A stretch of DNA of 64,000 nt from Aureispira sp050633105 (GCA_050633105.1 JBOEFW010000063.1:1-64000), one strand, 5' to 3'; positions 1 to 7,535 are shown, numbered from the stretch's first letter. The notes: generated from the sequence alone by a model not told the origin. Made by a program: numbers and translations.

Positions 1-425
1 GAACAAAAAGGCTGCTTGCCCAGCTCCTTCCTTTTAGCCCTAGACCTTTTTAGCTCCCTTCGGTCGTGAGCGCTTCGCTTAAGAGTTGTCGACTTTGTGT
101 GGCACCACGAAGTAGCAGCGCAGCTAATGACAAAAAGTAAAACCCAGTCCACTTGAAAACACAATAAACTCCTGTTACACGGCATTTAGTTTTGATTACA
201 GTTTATCATTTTATTGTAGATTGTCTCCTCGTTTAATCCTCCATCAAAATAAAGCTTTTTCTAAGCTTTATTTTCCTTCTGGACACACACTGCTGGAACT
301 CTTATTACATAAATTTTATTAAAAAAGAATTAGAACGTAAAAGCCATACTTCTGTTCTATACCAACCATTCTCTAATATAGTAAGTATTCTATCTTCCCT
401 TTAACCCATTAATCATCCTTATACC
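1..425. other. Gene-free left edge with hairpins
   Basis: No convincing coding frame is visible. The stretch around 60-85 carries a short self-complementary segment (AGCGCTTCGCTT), a kind of sequence also seen as the hairpin at 54624-54645. A strong terminator-like stem lies at 246-274. The AT-rich part after 275 should hold the promoter of the gene starting at 426, but I cannot place a TAnnTTTG box there with confidence. Confidence 0.5.
246..274. terminator. Rho-independent terminator, possibly bidirectional
   Basis: The 12-bp arms AAAATAAAGCTT (246-257) and AAGCTTTATTTT (263-274) are perfectly complementary around a 5-base loop. The right arm ends in a T run and the left arm starts with an A run, so the site could stop transcription from either side. 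No gene is seen in 1-245, so it presumably ends a transcript from the left of the window or a small RNA. Confidence 0.6.
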
Positions 426-1640
426 ATGACTATTGAAAACAGTATTTCTAAAAAAAACAATAGCCTATTAGTTTTGTCGAAAAATCTATCTCCTTCTAAA
501 GAAGGGGCTTATTTGGTCAACAATTTCTGTGGACAAGTACTTTATGAGTATTCTGCACTACAAAAGAGATCCTCACAAAACATCTATGTTTGTGGGAATT
601 TGCAGGAGTTACAACAACTTGACCAACCCTTTTATATCATCCAAGAGCTTTCTTCTAACTATACTCCCTTGCCCTCTAATGGACAACTGGTAAAGCTAGG
701 ACAAGTTCCTGTTGTTATTCATAATGCGGGGGTATATTTTCGGCACTTTTTTGAAGGGGAGAATTACTTTGAACAGATTCAAGAAGAACACGTTTTTCAG
801 GCGCTCACCGAGTCTACCAAACCAACCAAAGCTTTGCGAAAAGGTATTTACCTAACCGATGTTTCTAAAGAAACAATCAATCACCAAGAAGAAGCACTGC
901 ATTATCGTCTACTACGCTGTTCTAGTAACCTAACGGGGCCAACAGATAATTTTCGGGCAACAGATCGACAAATTATCACAGCTTTGAATGAAGCGGCTAG
1001 TGCTACATTTAAGCATCCTACAGCCCTAAATCATGTCTTGGCACAAATTTACACCAACATCAAACGTCCAGATTCTAACAAGGAAAAAAAGGCTAAGATC
1101 AAGGCGCATTCCGATAAAACCAAGGACATGCCTATAGAGGGCTTGATTGCGTTTTGTACCTTTTATGATAGTACCAACTTTGACCAACTACAGCCTTCCA
1201 AGACGGATGCTTATGATTGGTGTTATAAGAAAAATAGTGGCCTAACGCGCTTGCATTTTAAACTAAAAAACACCGTGGAAGACGAAGATTGGGTGAAAGA
1301 GTTTAGTGTGACCTTGTATCCTAACTCGGTCTTCCTTATTCCTCTTTCGACCAACCGTTTATATACCCATGCTATAAAACCTTCGTTATTGAATGTGGAT
1401 AGAATTCCGACTCGAATGGGTTATGTCGTTCGTTGTTCTAATCAAGAAGCCGTCTTTATGCAAGAACAAACCTACCTCAAAGAAAATGGAGACTTGATTC
1501 CACTAGAACCCATGACTTCGGATACCATGACAGAGTTGCGCCATTCTTATTATCAAGAAAATGCGATGGAGAAAAAGGTGCAGTACAAAAAGGTGCATTT
1601 TAGTATGAATACAGGCGATTATCAAAAACCTATTTATTAA
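426..1640 (+). CDS. AlkB-like 2-oxoglutarate/Fe(II) oxygenase domain protein
   Basis: A 404-aa cytosolic protein without signal peptide or membrane segment. Its C-terminal half carries the signature of a 2OG-Fe(II) dioxygenase double-stranded beta-helix: H228-x-D230 (in AHSDK), a second histidine H315 (in YTHAI), and R330/R336 six residues apart in RMGYVVR. In AlkB the equivalent residues bind iron and 2-oxoglutarate, also with arginines six apart. The first ~200 residues are not recognised. AlkB enzymes repair alkylated bases or hydroxylate proteins; the substrate here is unknown. It is the first gene of a tight three-gene run, 12 bp from the next gene, which is a shorter oxygenase of the same fold. 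The fold call is good; the reaction is inference. Confidence 0.7.
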   Translation: MTIENSISKKNNSLLVLSKNLSPSKEGAYLVNNFCGQVLYEYSALQKRSSQNIYVCGNLQELQQLDQPFYIIQELSSNYTPLPSNGQLVKLGQVPVVIHNAGVYFRHFFEGENYFEQIQEEHVFQALTESTKPTKALRKGIYLTDVSKETINHQEEALHYRLLRCSSNLTGPTDNFRATDRQIITALNEAASATFKHPTALNHVLAQIYTNIKRPDSNKEKKAKIKAHSDKTKDMPIEGLIAFCTFYDSTNFDQLQPSKTDAYDWCYKKNSGLTRLHFKLKNTVEDEDWVKEFSVTLYPNSVFLIPLSTNRLYTHAIKPSLLNVDRIPTRMGYVVRCSNQEAVFMQEQTYLKENGDLIPLEPMTSDTMTELRHSYYQENAMEKKVQYKKVHFSMNTGDYQKPIY

Positions 1641-1652
1641 TCCTTATTATCA

Positions 1653-2459
1653 ATGATGCAAACAACTGGTTTTTATCAATTACAACTTTCCTTAGAAAAA
1701 GAGCACTTTGCAAGACTTGCAACATCCGTTGATTTTGAAAACATCACTAAAGGTAGACAGGGGAATCATTTGGTCCAGCTCCAAGAGCAGAGCGTTCCTA
1801 TTGTACGCACAACAACCCAATACACTATCCCCGCTCATGAGTTTGCGCCCATACACCATCAACTGATCCAGCAACTGAACGAGGTAATAAAACAAAGTCC
1901 TACTATACCTGTTTTAGACCTTGCCTTTAACAATGCGTTGATAGAGATTTATACCCAAGAATATTTCAAAATGAAGTACCACTCTGATCAAGCTTTAGAC
2001 TTAGATATTGGTTCTTACATTGCACTTTTTTCTTGTTATGAATACCCTGAAACATTAACCAAACGCCAATTGCGAACGCTAAAAGTAAAAGATAAAACGA
2101 CCCACGAGGAGTTTTCTTTTTCCTTAGCGCACAACAGTGTTATTTTATTCTCTTTGGAAACCAATACCCGATTTTCTCATAAGATTGTCCTAGAGCCTGC
2201 CCCTCAGAAGAGTGCAGCGATTGCCGAGAATAGATGGCTTGGAATAACCTTTCGACAGTCCAAAACTTTTATTCATTTTGAGGAAGGCGCACCTTATTTT
2301 TCTAATGGAGCGCCACTCACTTTGGCGGAGGAACAACAACAAAAAACATTTTACCGTTTAAGAGGGCAAGAAAATCGAAGTCAAGATTTTGTCTATCCTT
2401 CCCTTTCGTATACCTTGAGTCAAGGAGACCTTTTATCACCTAAGCTAAGGAAGTTATAA
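1653..2459 (+). CDS. AlkB-like 2-oxoglutarate/Fe(II) oxygenase (second copy)
   Basis: A 268-aa protein with the same catalytic layout as its upstream neighbour: H110-x-D112 (in YHSDQ), H176 (in RFSHKI), and RWLGITFRQS at 194-203, which closely resembles the AlkB motif RYNLTFRQ. The segment NSVILFSLETNTRFSH matches the corresponding NSVFLIPLSTNRLYTH of the first gene, so the two are divergent paralogues. Apart from H-x-D, H and the arginines they share little sequence. It starts 12 bp after the previous stop and ends 20 bp before the next gene, which indicates one transcript. A nucleic-acid or protein hydroxylase/demethylase is likely; which one cannot be told. The start codon could be either of two adjacent methionines. 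Confidence 0.7.
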   Translation: MMQTTGFYQLQLSLEKEHFARLATSVDFENITKGRQGNHLVQLQEQSVPIVRTTTQYTIPAHEFAPIHHQLIQQLNEVIKQSPTIPVLDLAFNNALIEIYTQEYFKMKYHSDQALDLDIGSYIALFSCYEYPETLTKRQLRTLKVKDKTTHEEFSFSLAHNSVILFSLETNTRFSHKIVLEPAPQKSAAIAENRWLGITFRQSKTFIHFEEGAPYFSNGAPLTLAEEQQQKTFYRLRGQENRSQDFVYPSLSYTLSQGDLLSPKLRKL

Positions 2460-2479
2460 TCTTCCTCCCAATCACTCTT

Positions 2480-3535
2480 ATGTCTTCTATTCCAAAACAA
2501 TACTTTGCTTTTCCTTATACCTCTCAGCGCTATGTTTTGGGGGCCATTCAAGGTCCTTGGATGTGGTTTTATGATTGCTATTGGGAACAGTTTGCCCAAC
2601 TTCCAACTTTAGAACAACCAAACATCTTGTTTGTCCTTTATGAGAAACCCTTAGAGTTTTTAGGTAATTATATAGTTTTGGAGGCCCAATTATTCGAGCA
2701 TTGGGTAGCGGAAGAGAAAGAAGCGGTAGAATTGTATTTTGACGAGGAGAGTGCGTCTTTTAAGGCGGCGAGTAAAGAAACAGTTCGCGAAGCAACGGTT
2801 TTAGAATCCTTATTTTATGTAGACATCATTGCCACACAACAATTGAGTTTAGCCGCCTTAAAACTTCGTTTATTAGAAACGACTCTAGGCTTTATTCCTA
2901 GCTTTCAATATGTCATTGAGCAAACCTACCAACGTTTTTTAAGCTCCTATCAGCAATCTATAGCCACAGCCGATCCACTGTTCACCAGCAAAAAAAGAAA
3001 AAAAGCTTTTGATCAACTGTTCAAAGAACAACTCTTGCCCTTTGCTAAAAAACAAGGTTTAGAGCGGATGACAAAAACGTCTAAGCGCCTTCTTAAACAG
3101 TATGACAATGGCCTATCTGTGGTCTTTTTTTTTGAGTATAAAAATTTTGGTTTGGGGGCTTATACGGTTAGTATCGTGTATTTTGATGCGGCTATTGGAA
3201 GCATTGCAGATGATGCTTATTTAGCGACAATTGGCCCTAGTTTTCCTTATTCTTCCAACTTGATGATGAGCAGCCAAAACGCAACCATTCTCCAACACGA
3301 TGTCACCAACTGGATGCGTGTCATGGAGTTGTATGTACTGCCTTTTATGCACAAGAATGCTACTCACCAAGCCATTCTCAACACCATAAAACGAAAAGAA
3401 CAGCTGGATCAGCAACGAACAGTATTGGGCCTTTCTCCACGAGCACAACAAGCGGCTTATTACTTTCAATTGTCCAAATCTCGACAAGAACATTGCCTTC
3501 AAGTTCTTAAAGAAAAAGCCATTCTTTACTCTTAG
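2480..3535 (+). CDS. Hypothetical protein, DUF4304-like middle section
   Basis: A 351-aa soluble protein, last gene of the oxygenase unit. I do not recognise it as a whole. The stretch from about residue 170 to 255 (FDQLFKEQLLPFAKKQGLER, then a strand-rich region) resembles the DUF4304 pattern, a small domain often found near toxin-immunity or uncharacterised loci; this likeness is weak. The N-terminal part is acidic and aromatic (GPWMWFYDCYWEQF). Its fixed position behind two 2OG oxygenases suggests a partner or substrate role, but that is inference from context only. Confidence 0.55.
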   Translation: MSSIPKQYFAFPYTSQRYVLGAIQGPWMWFYDCYWEQFAQLPTLEQPNILFVLYEKPLEFLGNYIVLEAQLFEHWVAEEKEAVELYFDEESASFKAASKETVREATVLESLFYVDIIATQQLSLAALKLRLLETTLGFIPSFQYVIEQTYQRFLSSYQQSIATADPLFTSKKRKKAFDQLFKEQLLPFAKKQGLERMTKTSKRLLKQYDNGLSVVFFFEYKNFGLGAYTVSIVYFDAAIGSIADDAYLATIGPSFPYSSNLMMSSQNATILQHDVTNWMRVMELYVLPFMHKNATHQAILNTIKRKEQLDQQRTVLGLSPRAQQAAYYFQLSKSRQEHCLQVLKEKAILYS

Positions 3536-3660
3536 TACACTGTAACAAGATACTAGACTTCCTCCTCTTCAAAATATTTTAGAAGAACTTTAAATCATTT
3601 CTCCAACTCTATCCCAGATAATTTGTTAGACAGGGACTTGGGTATTCCAATATAGGAAAG

Positions 3661-3789
3661 TCAGAACCATGCCTCGTCCCCTAAAGAAGAGATGCTACAA
3701 TCATCTGAACAAAAGAAGGTGGCAGCACAACTTCTTACAAAAATGGAAACTATTGTAACTCTCTACAATACTTCTTTTATATCCTAGAT
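3661..3789 (+). pseudogene. Possible short gene remnant
   Basis: The 284-bp gap between the oxygenase unit and the Crp/Fnr gene has no full gene. One frame from about 3675 to 3788 reads EEMLQSSEQKKVAAQLLTKM and more, ending at a TAG. It looks protein-like in composition but has no recognisable start or domain. It may be the decayed end of a gene or chance. Nothing else is seen in the gap. Confidence 0.2.
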
Positions 3790-3819
3790 CATTTTCAGGT
3801 ATCACAATCCATTCGCTGT

Positions 3820-4413
3820 ATGCAAGATCCTATCCAACATTATTTAACTTCTATGAAGCAGGTTTGCCCTGAGATCAAAGAGGAGCATTTATACGATTTT
3901 GCACAAGCTCTTTACATCAAAAGCTTTCCCAGCAAAACGGAAATTTACGGCCTTCATGCGCTTCACAATACCATTGGATTTGTTGTAGAAGGGTTGGTTC
4001 GTTGCTATTATTTTGATCCTAAAGGAGAAGAAAAAACAGCTTGGTTTATACAAGAAGATGAATTTGCAACCGATTACCCTTCGTTCTTAAGCAATACTCC
4101 TAGTGATTATATTTTTAAGACAACGGAGAAAACCACGTTAGTCTTCCTTCCCAAGGAAGCCATCTATGCCGCCTATGAGCAACATAATTCCATTCAAAAG
4201 TATGGAAGGCTCATTGCAGAACACATCATTCAACAACTCCAAGAACGCTTACAACCGCTACTTTGTCTCTCCGCCAAAGAACGTTATTTGCAATTCATAC
4301 ACCAAAATGAACCTTTACTGGATAGGATTTCGATTAAACACATGGCTTCTTTAATTGGTGTAGAACGCCAATCTTTAACCCGTATACGAAAACAGTTGTA
4401 TAACCAAAAGTGA
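3820..4413 (+). CDS. Crp/Fnr-family transcriptional regulator
   Basis: A 197-aa regulator. Residues about 25-115 form a cyclic-nucleotide-binding-type beta-barrel (GFVVEGLVRCYYFDPKGEEK, then the effector pocket without the cysteines of true Fnr). A central dimer helix and a short C-terminal helix-turn-helix follow (ISIKHMASLIGVERQSLTRI). This short Bacteroidota subclass is common and its ligands are mostly unknown. The stop codon lies inside a perfect 16-bp palindrome (4411-4426), placed to activate the following ABA4-like operon. Autonomous transcription is likely because 284 bp separate it from the upstream gene. Confidence 0.85.
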   Translation: MQDPIQHYLTSMKQVCPEIKEEHLYDFAQALYIKSFPSKTEIYGLHALHNTIGFVVEGLVRCYYFDPKGEEKTAWFIQEDEFATDYPSFLSNTPSDYIFKTTEKTTLVFLPKEAIYAAYEQHNSIQKYGRLIAEHIIQQLQERLQPLLCLSAKERYLQFIHQNEPLLDRISIKHMASLIGVERQSLTRIRKQLYNQK

Positions 4414-4426
4414 CACAATTGTGTCA
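4411..4426. promoter_or_regulatory. Palindromic operator overlapping the Crp/Fnr stop codon
   Basis: TGACACAA and TTGTGTCA form a perfect 16-bp palindrome whose first three bases are the stop codon of the regulator. Its centre (4418.5) is about 42 bp upstream of the start site predicted from the TACTTTTG box at 4449-4456. That is the distance used by class II Crp/Fnr activators. Binding by the adjacent regulator is inferred. Confidence 0.65.
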
Positions 4427-4448
4427 GGTGTAGTTCTTTCAATCCCTG

Positions 4449-4456
4449 TACTTTTG
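4449..4456 (+). promoter_or_regulatory. Bacteroidota -7 promoter box (TACTTTTG)
   Basis: TACTTTTG matches the TAnnTTTG -7 consensus of Bacteroidota sigma-A promoters. No clear -33 TTTG is present at the usual distance; the operator palindrome occupies the place just upstream. This fits an activator-dependent promoter. The predicted start is near 4461, ahead of the small frame at 4496 and the ABA4-like gene. Confidence 0.55.
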
Positions 4457-4495
4457 TGCGGAAGTTATTTAATAATTGATTACAAGCTCAGGGAC

Positions 4496-4645
4496 ATGAA
4501 AACGGTAACACGTTTATTCTTTCTCGTTTCTTTTTCTTTTACTAAGAATGACCATCCTATTTTCTCTTCGCCTGATTTTGAAGATTGTAGCATTCTGCTT
4601 CGGAAAGAAAAACAAGCCAACTTAAATTCATCCACTAACTCATAA
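4496..4645 (+). CDS. Possible 49-aa leader peptide gene
   Basis: An ATG-started frame (MKTVTRLFFLVSFSFTKNDH...) lies between the predicted start site at ~4461 and the ABA4-like gene, ending 12 bp before it. It has a basic start and a hydrophobic stretch like a signal or leader peptide, then a hydrophilic tail. I recognise no family. It could be a real small membrane or secreted peptide, or just a long leader. Confidence 0.3.
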   Translation: MKTVTRLFFLVSFSFTKNDHPIFSSPDFEDCSILLRKEKQANLNSSTNS

Positions 4646-4657
4646 GTAACACCACAC

Positions 4658-5068
4658 ATGGAACCTTCAATGATTTTTTCTCTTGCCAGTAGTTTTGTAT
4701 TAATTGGCTGGGTTATGCTGCTCTTTCTTCCTAATTGGAAATACAGCCTCTCCCTAGTTGCAACAACAGTAGTTGTTGTATTGTCCTTGGTTTATGCTTA
4801 TCTCTTATTACCAACCTTAATGAGTTTTGATCCAAATTCCTTCTCTTCTCTCGAAAATGTCAAAAGCCTGTTTCAAGATGATCGAGCCTTGACCGCAGGC
4901 TGGGTACATTACTTGGCTTTTGATTTACTAACAGGCATCTACATCGTCGAAAAAAGTAAAACGCTTGGCATTCCACGTTGGCAGTATACGATTTGCCTAC
5001 CTTTTACCTTTATGTTTGGCCCTATTGGCTTTCTATTATTCTCTCTATTTAAAGGATTAAAAAGATGA
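4658..5068 (+). CDS. ABA4-like family membrane protein (DUF4281)
   Basis: A 136-aa inner-membrane protein with four predicted transmembrane helices (about 5-24, 29-52, 82-97, 108-132). The pattern RALTAGWVHYLAFDLLTGIY followed by a proline/glycine-rich last helix is that of the ABA4-like family, named after the plant chloroplast protein required for neoxanthin synthesis. The bacterial function is not established; a role near carotenoids or the membrane is a guess. The ATG of the next gene overlaps its stop (ATGA at 5065-5068), so translation is coupled. Expression is probably controlled by the Crp/Fnr protein encoded just upstream. Confidence 0.75.
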   Translation: MEPSMIFSLASSFVLIGWVMLLFLPNWKYSLSLVATTVVVVLSLVYAYLLLPTLMSFDPNSFSSLENVKSLFQDDRALTAGWVHYLAFDLLTGIYIVEKSKTLGIPRWQYTICLPFTFMFGPIGFLLFSLFKGLKR

Positions 5069-5847
5069 TTTTTGTAAACGAAGTATTTCGTAGAAATAAG
5101 CCCTTGGCCTATACGGGTGTACTTTTTTTATTGCACAGTATACTGTTTGCCTTGGCTTTACCTTTTCATGAGGTAGAGATACTGGGTATTAATGCCTTGA
5201 TTAAGCCACTTAAATTTTCCTTTAGTATTTGGATATTCTGTTGGACTATGGCTTATTTTGTGCATTATTTTGAAGATAAAGTCCTTGTTAAGCGACTTGT
5301 GGTATTGATTATTATCACAATGTTTTATGAACAAACTGTCATCTCCATTCAAGCCCTTCGAGGCACGCTGTCCCATTTTAATGAAAAGACCTTATTAGAG
5401 ATGGGGCTATTTGCAATGATGGGAATTATGATCACAGCTATGACTTTATACCTTGCTTTTGCCAATATCAAGTTTTGGAAACAGGACGATGGACTGCCTA
5501 AAATAATCAAGGTTTCTATCTTTTGGGGCATTAATATCTTTGTTGTTTCAGGACTAATGGGCGGCGTTATGGGCTATTTATTGTCTCACAATATTGGCGG
5601 CGCTATGGGAGGCAACTCTTTACCAGTTACCAATTGGAGTGTCCAATATGGCGATCTCAGAGTGGGGCATTTCATTGGGTTGCACGCCTTACAAGTTTTA
5701 CCACTCGTTGGTTTTGGATTGCACCAACGGCTATCAAGTACTTCTAGAGCTATCCTTCTCATCAAAATGGTTTGTTTGTTCTATGCGATTTTTGTTATCT
5801 TTACCTTCGGTCAGGCGTTTTTAGGGCTTCCATTTCTTCGTTTATAG
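5065..5847 (+). CDS. Seven-helix membrane protein, unknown function
   Basis: A 260-aa integral membrane protein with about seven hydrophobic helices. Polar residues inside the membrane part (H, E and R in VHYFEDK, FYEQTVISIQALRGT, HFIGLHALQVLP) suggest an active site or cofactor ligands rather than a passive pore. The histidine-bearing GHFIGLHALQ segment could bind a metal or haem, but I know no family for it. It overlaps the ABA4-like gene by four bases and is surely co-expressed with it. The two proteins may form a membrane enzyme pair; that is inference. Confidence 0.65.
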   Translation: MIFVNEVFRRNKPLAYTGVLFLLHSILFALALPFHEVEILGINALIKPLKFSFSIWIFCWTMAYFVHYFEDKVLVKRLVVLIIITMFYEQTVISIQALRGTLSHFNEKTLLEMGLFAMMGIMITAMTLYLAFANIKFWKQDDGLPKIIKVSIFWGINIFVVSGLMGGVMGYLLSHNIGGAMGGNSLPVTNWSVQYGDLRVGHFIGLHALQVLPLVGFGLHQRLSSTSRAILLIKMVCLFYAIFVIFTFGQAFLGLPFLRL

Positions 5848-5880
5848 GCCTTCTTTAAATACAACCCTATTTGCCAGCTT

Positions 5881-6117
5881 ATGCATAATAATTTAGGAAA
5901 ACTGTATTGGACCATCAAGGATAAAGTAAGAGTCAACCAATACCTCTTTTAAGAAAGTTAAAATTATTGGTTGCACAAATTGATGCTTTTTGCTCAAGAT
6001 TAAACCAATAGAGCTGCTTGAACTTGCTATTAAGAAATATAATGGTACCTCATCTAAAATTCTTAATAAGCCCTACAATCAGTTGAAAAACTTAACACCC
6101 ACACCTTCTAAATTTTA
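5881..6117 (+). pseudogene. Possible decayed coding fragments
   Basis: Between the membrane gene and the HxlR gene, short protein-like frames appear one after another. They include MHNNLGKLYWTIKDKVRVNQ (from 5881), a piece reading LLVAQIDAFCSRLNQ (near 5960-6005) that faintly resembles the lead-in to Fic domains, and PIELLELAIKKYNGTSSKIL (near 6005-6070). They are in different frames and end at stops. A rotted gene is possible; confidence is low. Confidence 0.2.
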
Positions 6118-6459
6118 AGCTTCTTCCGAAAAATTATCCACCACATAATCCCCCCAATTAGCAATGGATTGAAGCAAGGGGATTAATGTTTTTCCAAAAT
6201 CGGTCAACGAATATTCTACTTTGAGCGGTGGCTTCGACGTATAGACTGTTCGCTGAACAATATCATCCGCTTGTAACTGCTTCAATTGCAAGCTTAAGGT
6301 TCGTTCGGTTACCGTTTGCATCTTCTTTCTCAGCTCATTATACCGCAACACCTTGTTTTGCATCAAGTGAAAAAGAATCACTGTCTTCCACTTACCTCCT
6401 ACCAATCCCATTGTTACACTCATACAACAAGGGTATTCTTTTCCTCTAACTTTATACAT
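6115..6459 (-). CDS. HxlR-family winged-helix transcriptional regulator
   Basis: A 114-aa protein covering the whole HxlR domain: N-terminal CPC-like segment (YPCCMSVTMGLVGGKWKTVI), winged helix (LRYNELRKKMQTVTERTLSL), and the family ending (VEYSLTDFGKTLIPLLQSIANWG). Regulators of this type, such as YodB and HypR, often sense quinones, aldehydes or oxidants through N-terminal cysteines, and CC at residues 11-12 would serve. It is divergent from a nitroreductase and a quinol-monooxygenase-like gene, which fits an electrophile response. A symmetric pair of promoters and an operator-like dyad lie between them. Confidence 0.88.
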   Translation of the reverse strand: MYKVRGKEYPCCMSVTMGLVGGKWKTVILFHLMQNKVLRYNELRKKMQTVTERTLSLQLKQLQADDIVQRTVYTSKPPLKVEYSLTDFGKTLIPLLQSIANWGDYVVDNFSEEA

Positions 6460-6508
6460 ACTAGGCTTCTTTTTTTGATAAAATTTAAACTATCCTTTTT
6501 GACCGTTA

Positions 6509-6539
6509 TTGCAAAGGTAATAGACTATACTTACTTTTG
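6509..6539 (+). promoter_or_regulatory. Promoter of the nitroreductase-monooxygenase operon
   Basis: TTG (6509-6511), a 20-base spacer and TACTTTTG (6532-6539) form a full Bacteroidota promoter. It overlaps the divergent HxlR promoter almost completely, so one regulator bound here could control both directions. The leader to the ATG at 6575 would be about 30 bases. Confidence 0.6.
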
Positions 6540-6542
6540 CAA
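6512..6542 (-). promoter_or_regulatory. Promoter of the HxlR gene
   Basis: On the minus strand TACCTTTG (6519-6512) matches TAnnTTTG, with TTG (6542-6540) 20 bases upstream. This is the standard Bacteroidota -33/-7 spacing. The -33 element lies directly beside the dyad at 6542-6558. Confidence 0.6.
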
Positions 6543-6558
6543 CTATATTAATTATAGT
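6542..6558. promoter_or_regulatory. Operator-like dyad for HxlR
   Basis: ACTATA and TATAGT arms flank a 5-base TTAAT centre, at the predicted start of the nitroreductase transcript. The shape resembles the TACTATT-n-AATAGTA type of site bound by YodB-class HxlR proteins. A related half-site, GACTATAC, occurs at 6523-6530. Confidence 0.5.
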
Positions 6559-6574
6559 AAGAAAAACGAGCAAC

Positions 6575-7174
6575 ATGAGTTTTATAGAATCAATGCAAAA
6601 TCGTTATACCACAAAAAAGTATAACACCTCTAAGAAAATCGCCCCACAACAACTTCAAGCACTCAAAGAGATTTTACACTTAAGCCCTTCTTCTATCAAC
6701 AGTCAACCTTGGCAATTCACCTTTGTACAAGCAGAAGATATCAAAAAGCAACTATCAACAGTCTCCTGGCTCAATACGACTAAGGTAGTAGATTGTGATA
6801 CGGTTGTTGTCTTTAGCAGAATTGACAGCATCTCTTATTTTGAACAACAAATCGAAACGGAATTGCCAGAAGGAGCTGTCAATTATTACAAAGAGTTTAT
6901 CCAACCACAGACTAAGGAACAAATCAAAGCATGGTTTGCTCGGCAGGTTTATTTAGCTTTAGGCATCTTTTTGGGTGCTTGCGCAGAAATGGGCATTGAT
7001 GCCACTCCAATGGAAGGCATTGAACCTCATAACTACGATAAAATCTTAGGTCTAAAGGAATACCACACCTTAGTTGCTGTTGCTATTGGACACCGAGATT
7101 CTGAAGATTTTAATCAACCAAGCAAACGCCCAAAATCAAGAATTAACAAGCATACCATCATTAAAACTATCTAA
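6575..7174 (+). CDS. Nitroreductase-family NAD(P)H-dependent oxidoreductase
   Basis: A 199-aa flavoprotein of the NfsB-like nitroreductase family. It begins with the usual helix and FMN-phosphate segment (QNRYTTKKYNTSKK), then the FMN-site motif LSPSSINSQPWQF. The C-terminal half has the family pattern of a helix at the dimer interface (ARQVYLALGIFLGACAEMGI), TPMEGIEP, and an ending rich in K/R (SKRPKSRI). Such enzymes reduce nitroaromatics and quinones with two electrons. It is followed after 5 bases by a quinol-monooxygenase-like gene and controlled from a shared divergent region with HxlR, so quinone or electrophile detoxification is the likely job. Confidence 0.9.
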   Translation: MSFIESMQNRYTTKKYNTSKKIAPQQLQALKEILHLSPSSINSQPWQFTFVQAEDIKKQLSTVSWLNTTKVVDCDTVVVFSRIDSISYFEQQIETELPEGAVNYYKEFIQPQTKEQIKAWFARQVYLALGIFLGACAEMGIDATPMEGIEPHNYDKILGLKEYHTLVAVAIGHRDSEDFNQPSKRPKSRINKHTIIKTI

Positions 7175-7179
7175 TACAA

Positions 7180-7467
7180 ATGCGTCAATTAACCATTGTA
7201 GCTAGAATTCTAGCGAAAGAAGAACACCAAGCTTTAGTAAAAGCAGAATTGCTTAAATTAATTCCAATCACAAGAGCGGAAGAAGGTTGCATCAATTATG
7301 ACCTACATCAGGATCAAGAGAATCCCAATCTTTTTCTGTTTTATGAAAACTGGGAAAACAGAGCGTTGTGGCAAGTGCATATGAAAAACGACCACTTAGC
7401 TGCCTATTTAAAAGCCACTGAAGGAGCTGTAGAAGAATTCACGGTCAATGAAATGGTCCTTGTTTAA
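7180..7467 (+). CDS. Antibiotic biosynthesis monooxygenase-domain protein (YgiN-like)
   Basis: A 95-aa single-domain protein of the ABM dimeric ferredoxin-like fold. Typical marks are the opening VARILAKEEHQALVKAELLK, the turn TRAEEGCINYDLHQDQENPN, and LFYENWENRALWQVHMKNDH, where the final histidine is conserved in the family. E. coli YgiN is a quinol monooxygenase; others act on small aromatics. It lies 5 bases after the nitroreductase gene and ends just before a strong terminator (7505-7534), making a two-gene operon. Substrate is unknown. Confidence 0.88.
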   Translation: MRQLTIVARILAKEEHQALVKAELLKLIPITRAEEGCINYDLHQDQENPNLFLFYENWENRALWQVHMKNDHLAAYLKATEGAVEEFTVNEMVLV

Positions 7468-7504
7468 TACTCCTCTCACTTTTATGTTGGAATAGATTCA
7501 ACAC

Positions 7505-7535
7505 AATAGCTCTTGCTCTGCAAGAGCTATTTTTG
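7505..7535 (+). terminator. Rho-independent terminator of the nitroreductase operon
   Basis: AATAGCTCTTGC and GCAAGAGCTATT pair over 12 bp around a TCT loop (7517-7519), followed by TTT. It closes the operon 38 bases after the monooxygenase stop. Confidence 0.85.

Noticed and set aside
426..3535. Reading the first operon as a toxin-antitoxin or restriction system
   Set aside because: No nuclease, methyltransferase or toxin motif is present; only oxygenase motifs and a weak DUF4304 likeness.
5848..6114. IS transposase remnant
   Set aside because: Short protein-like pieces are present but none carries a DDE or HTH transposase motif, and no inverted repeats flank them.
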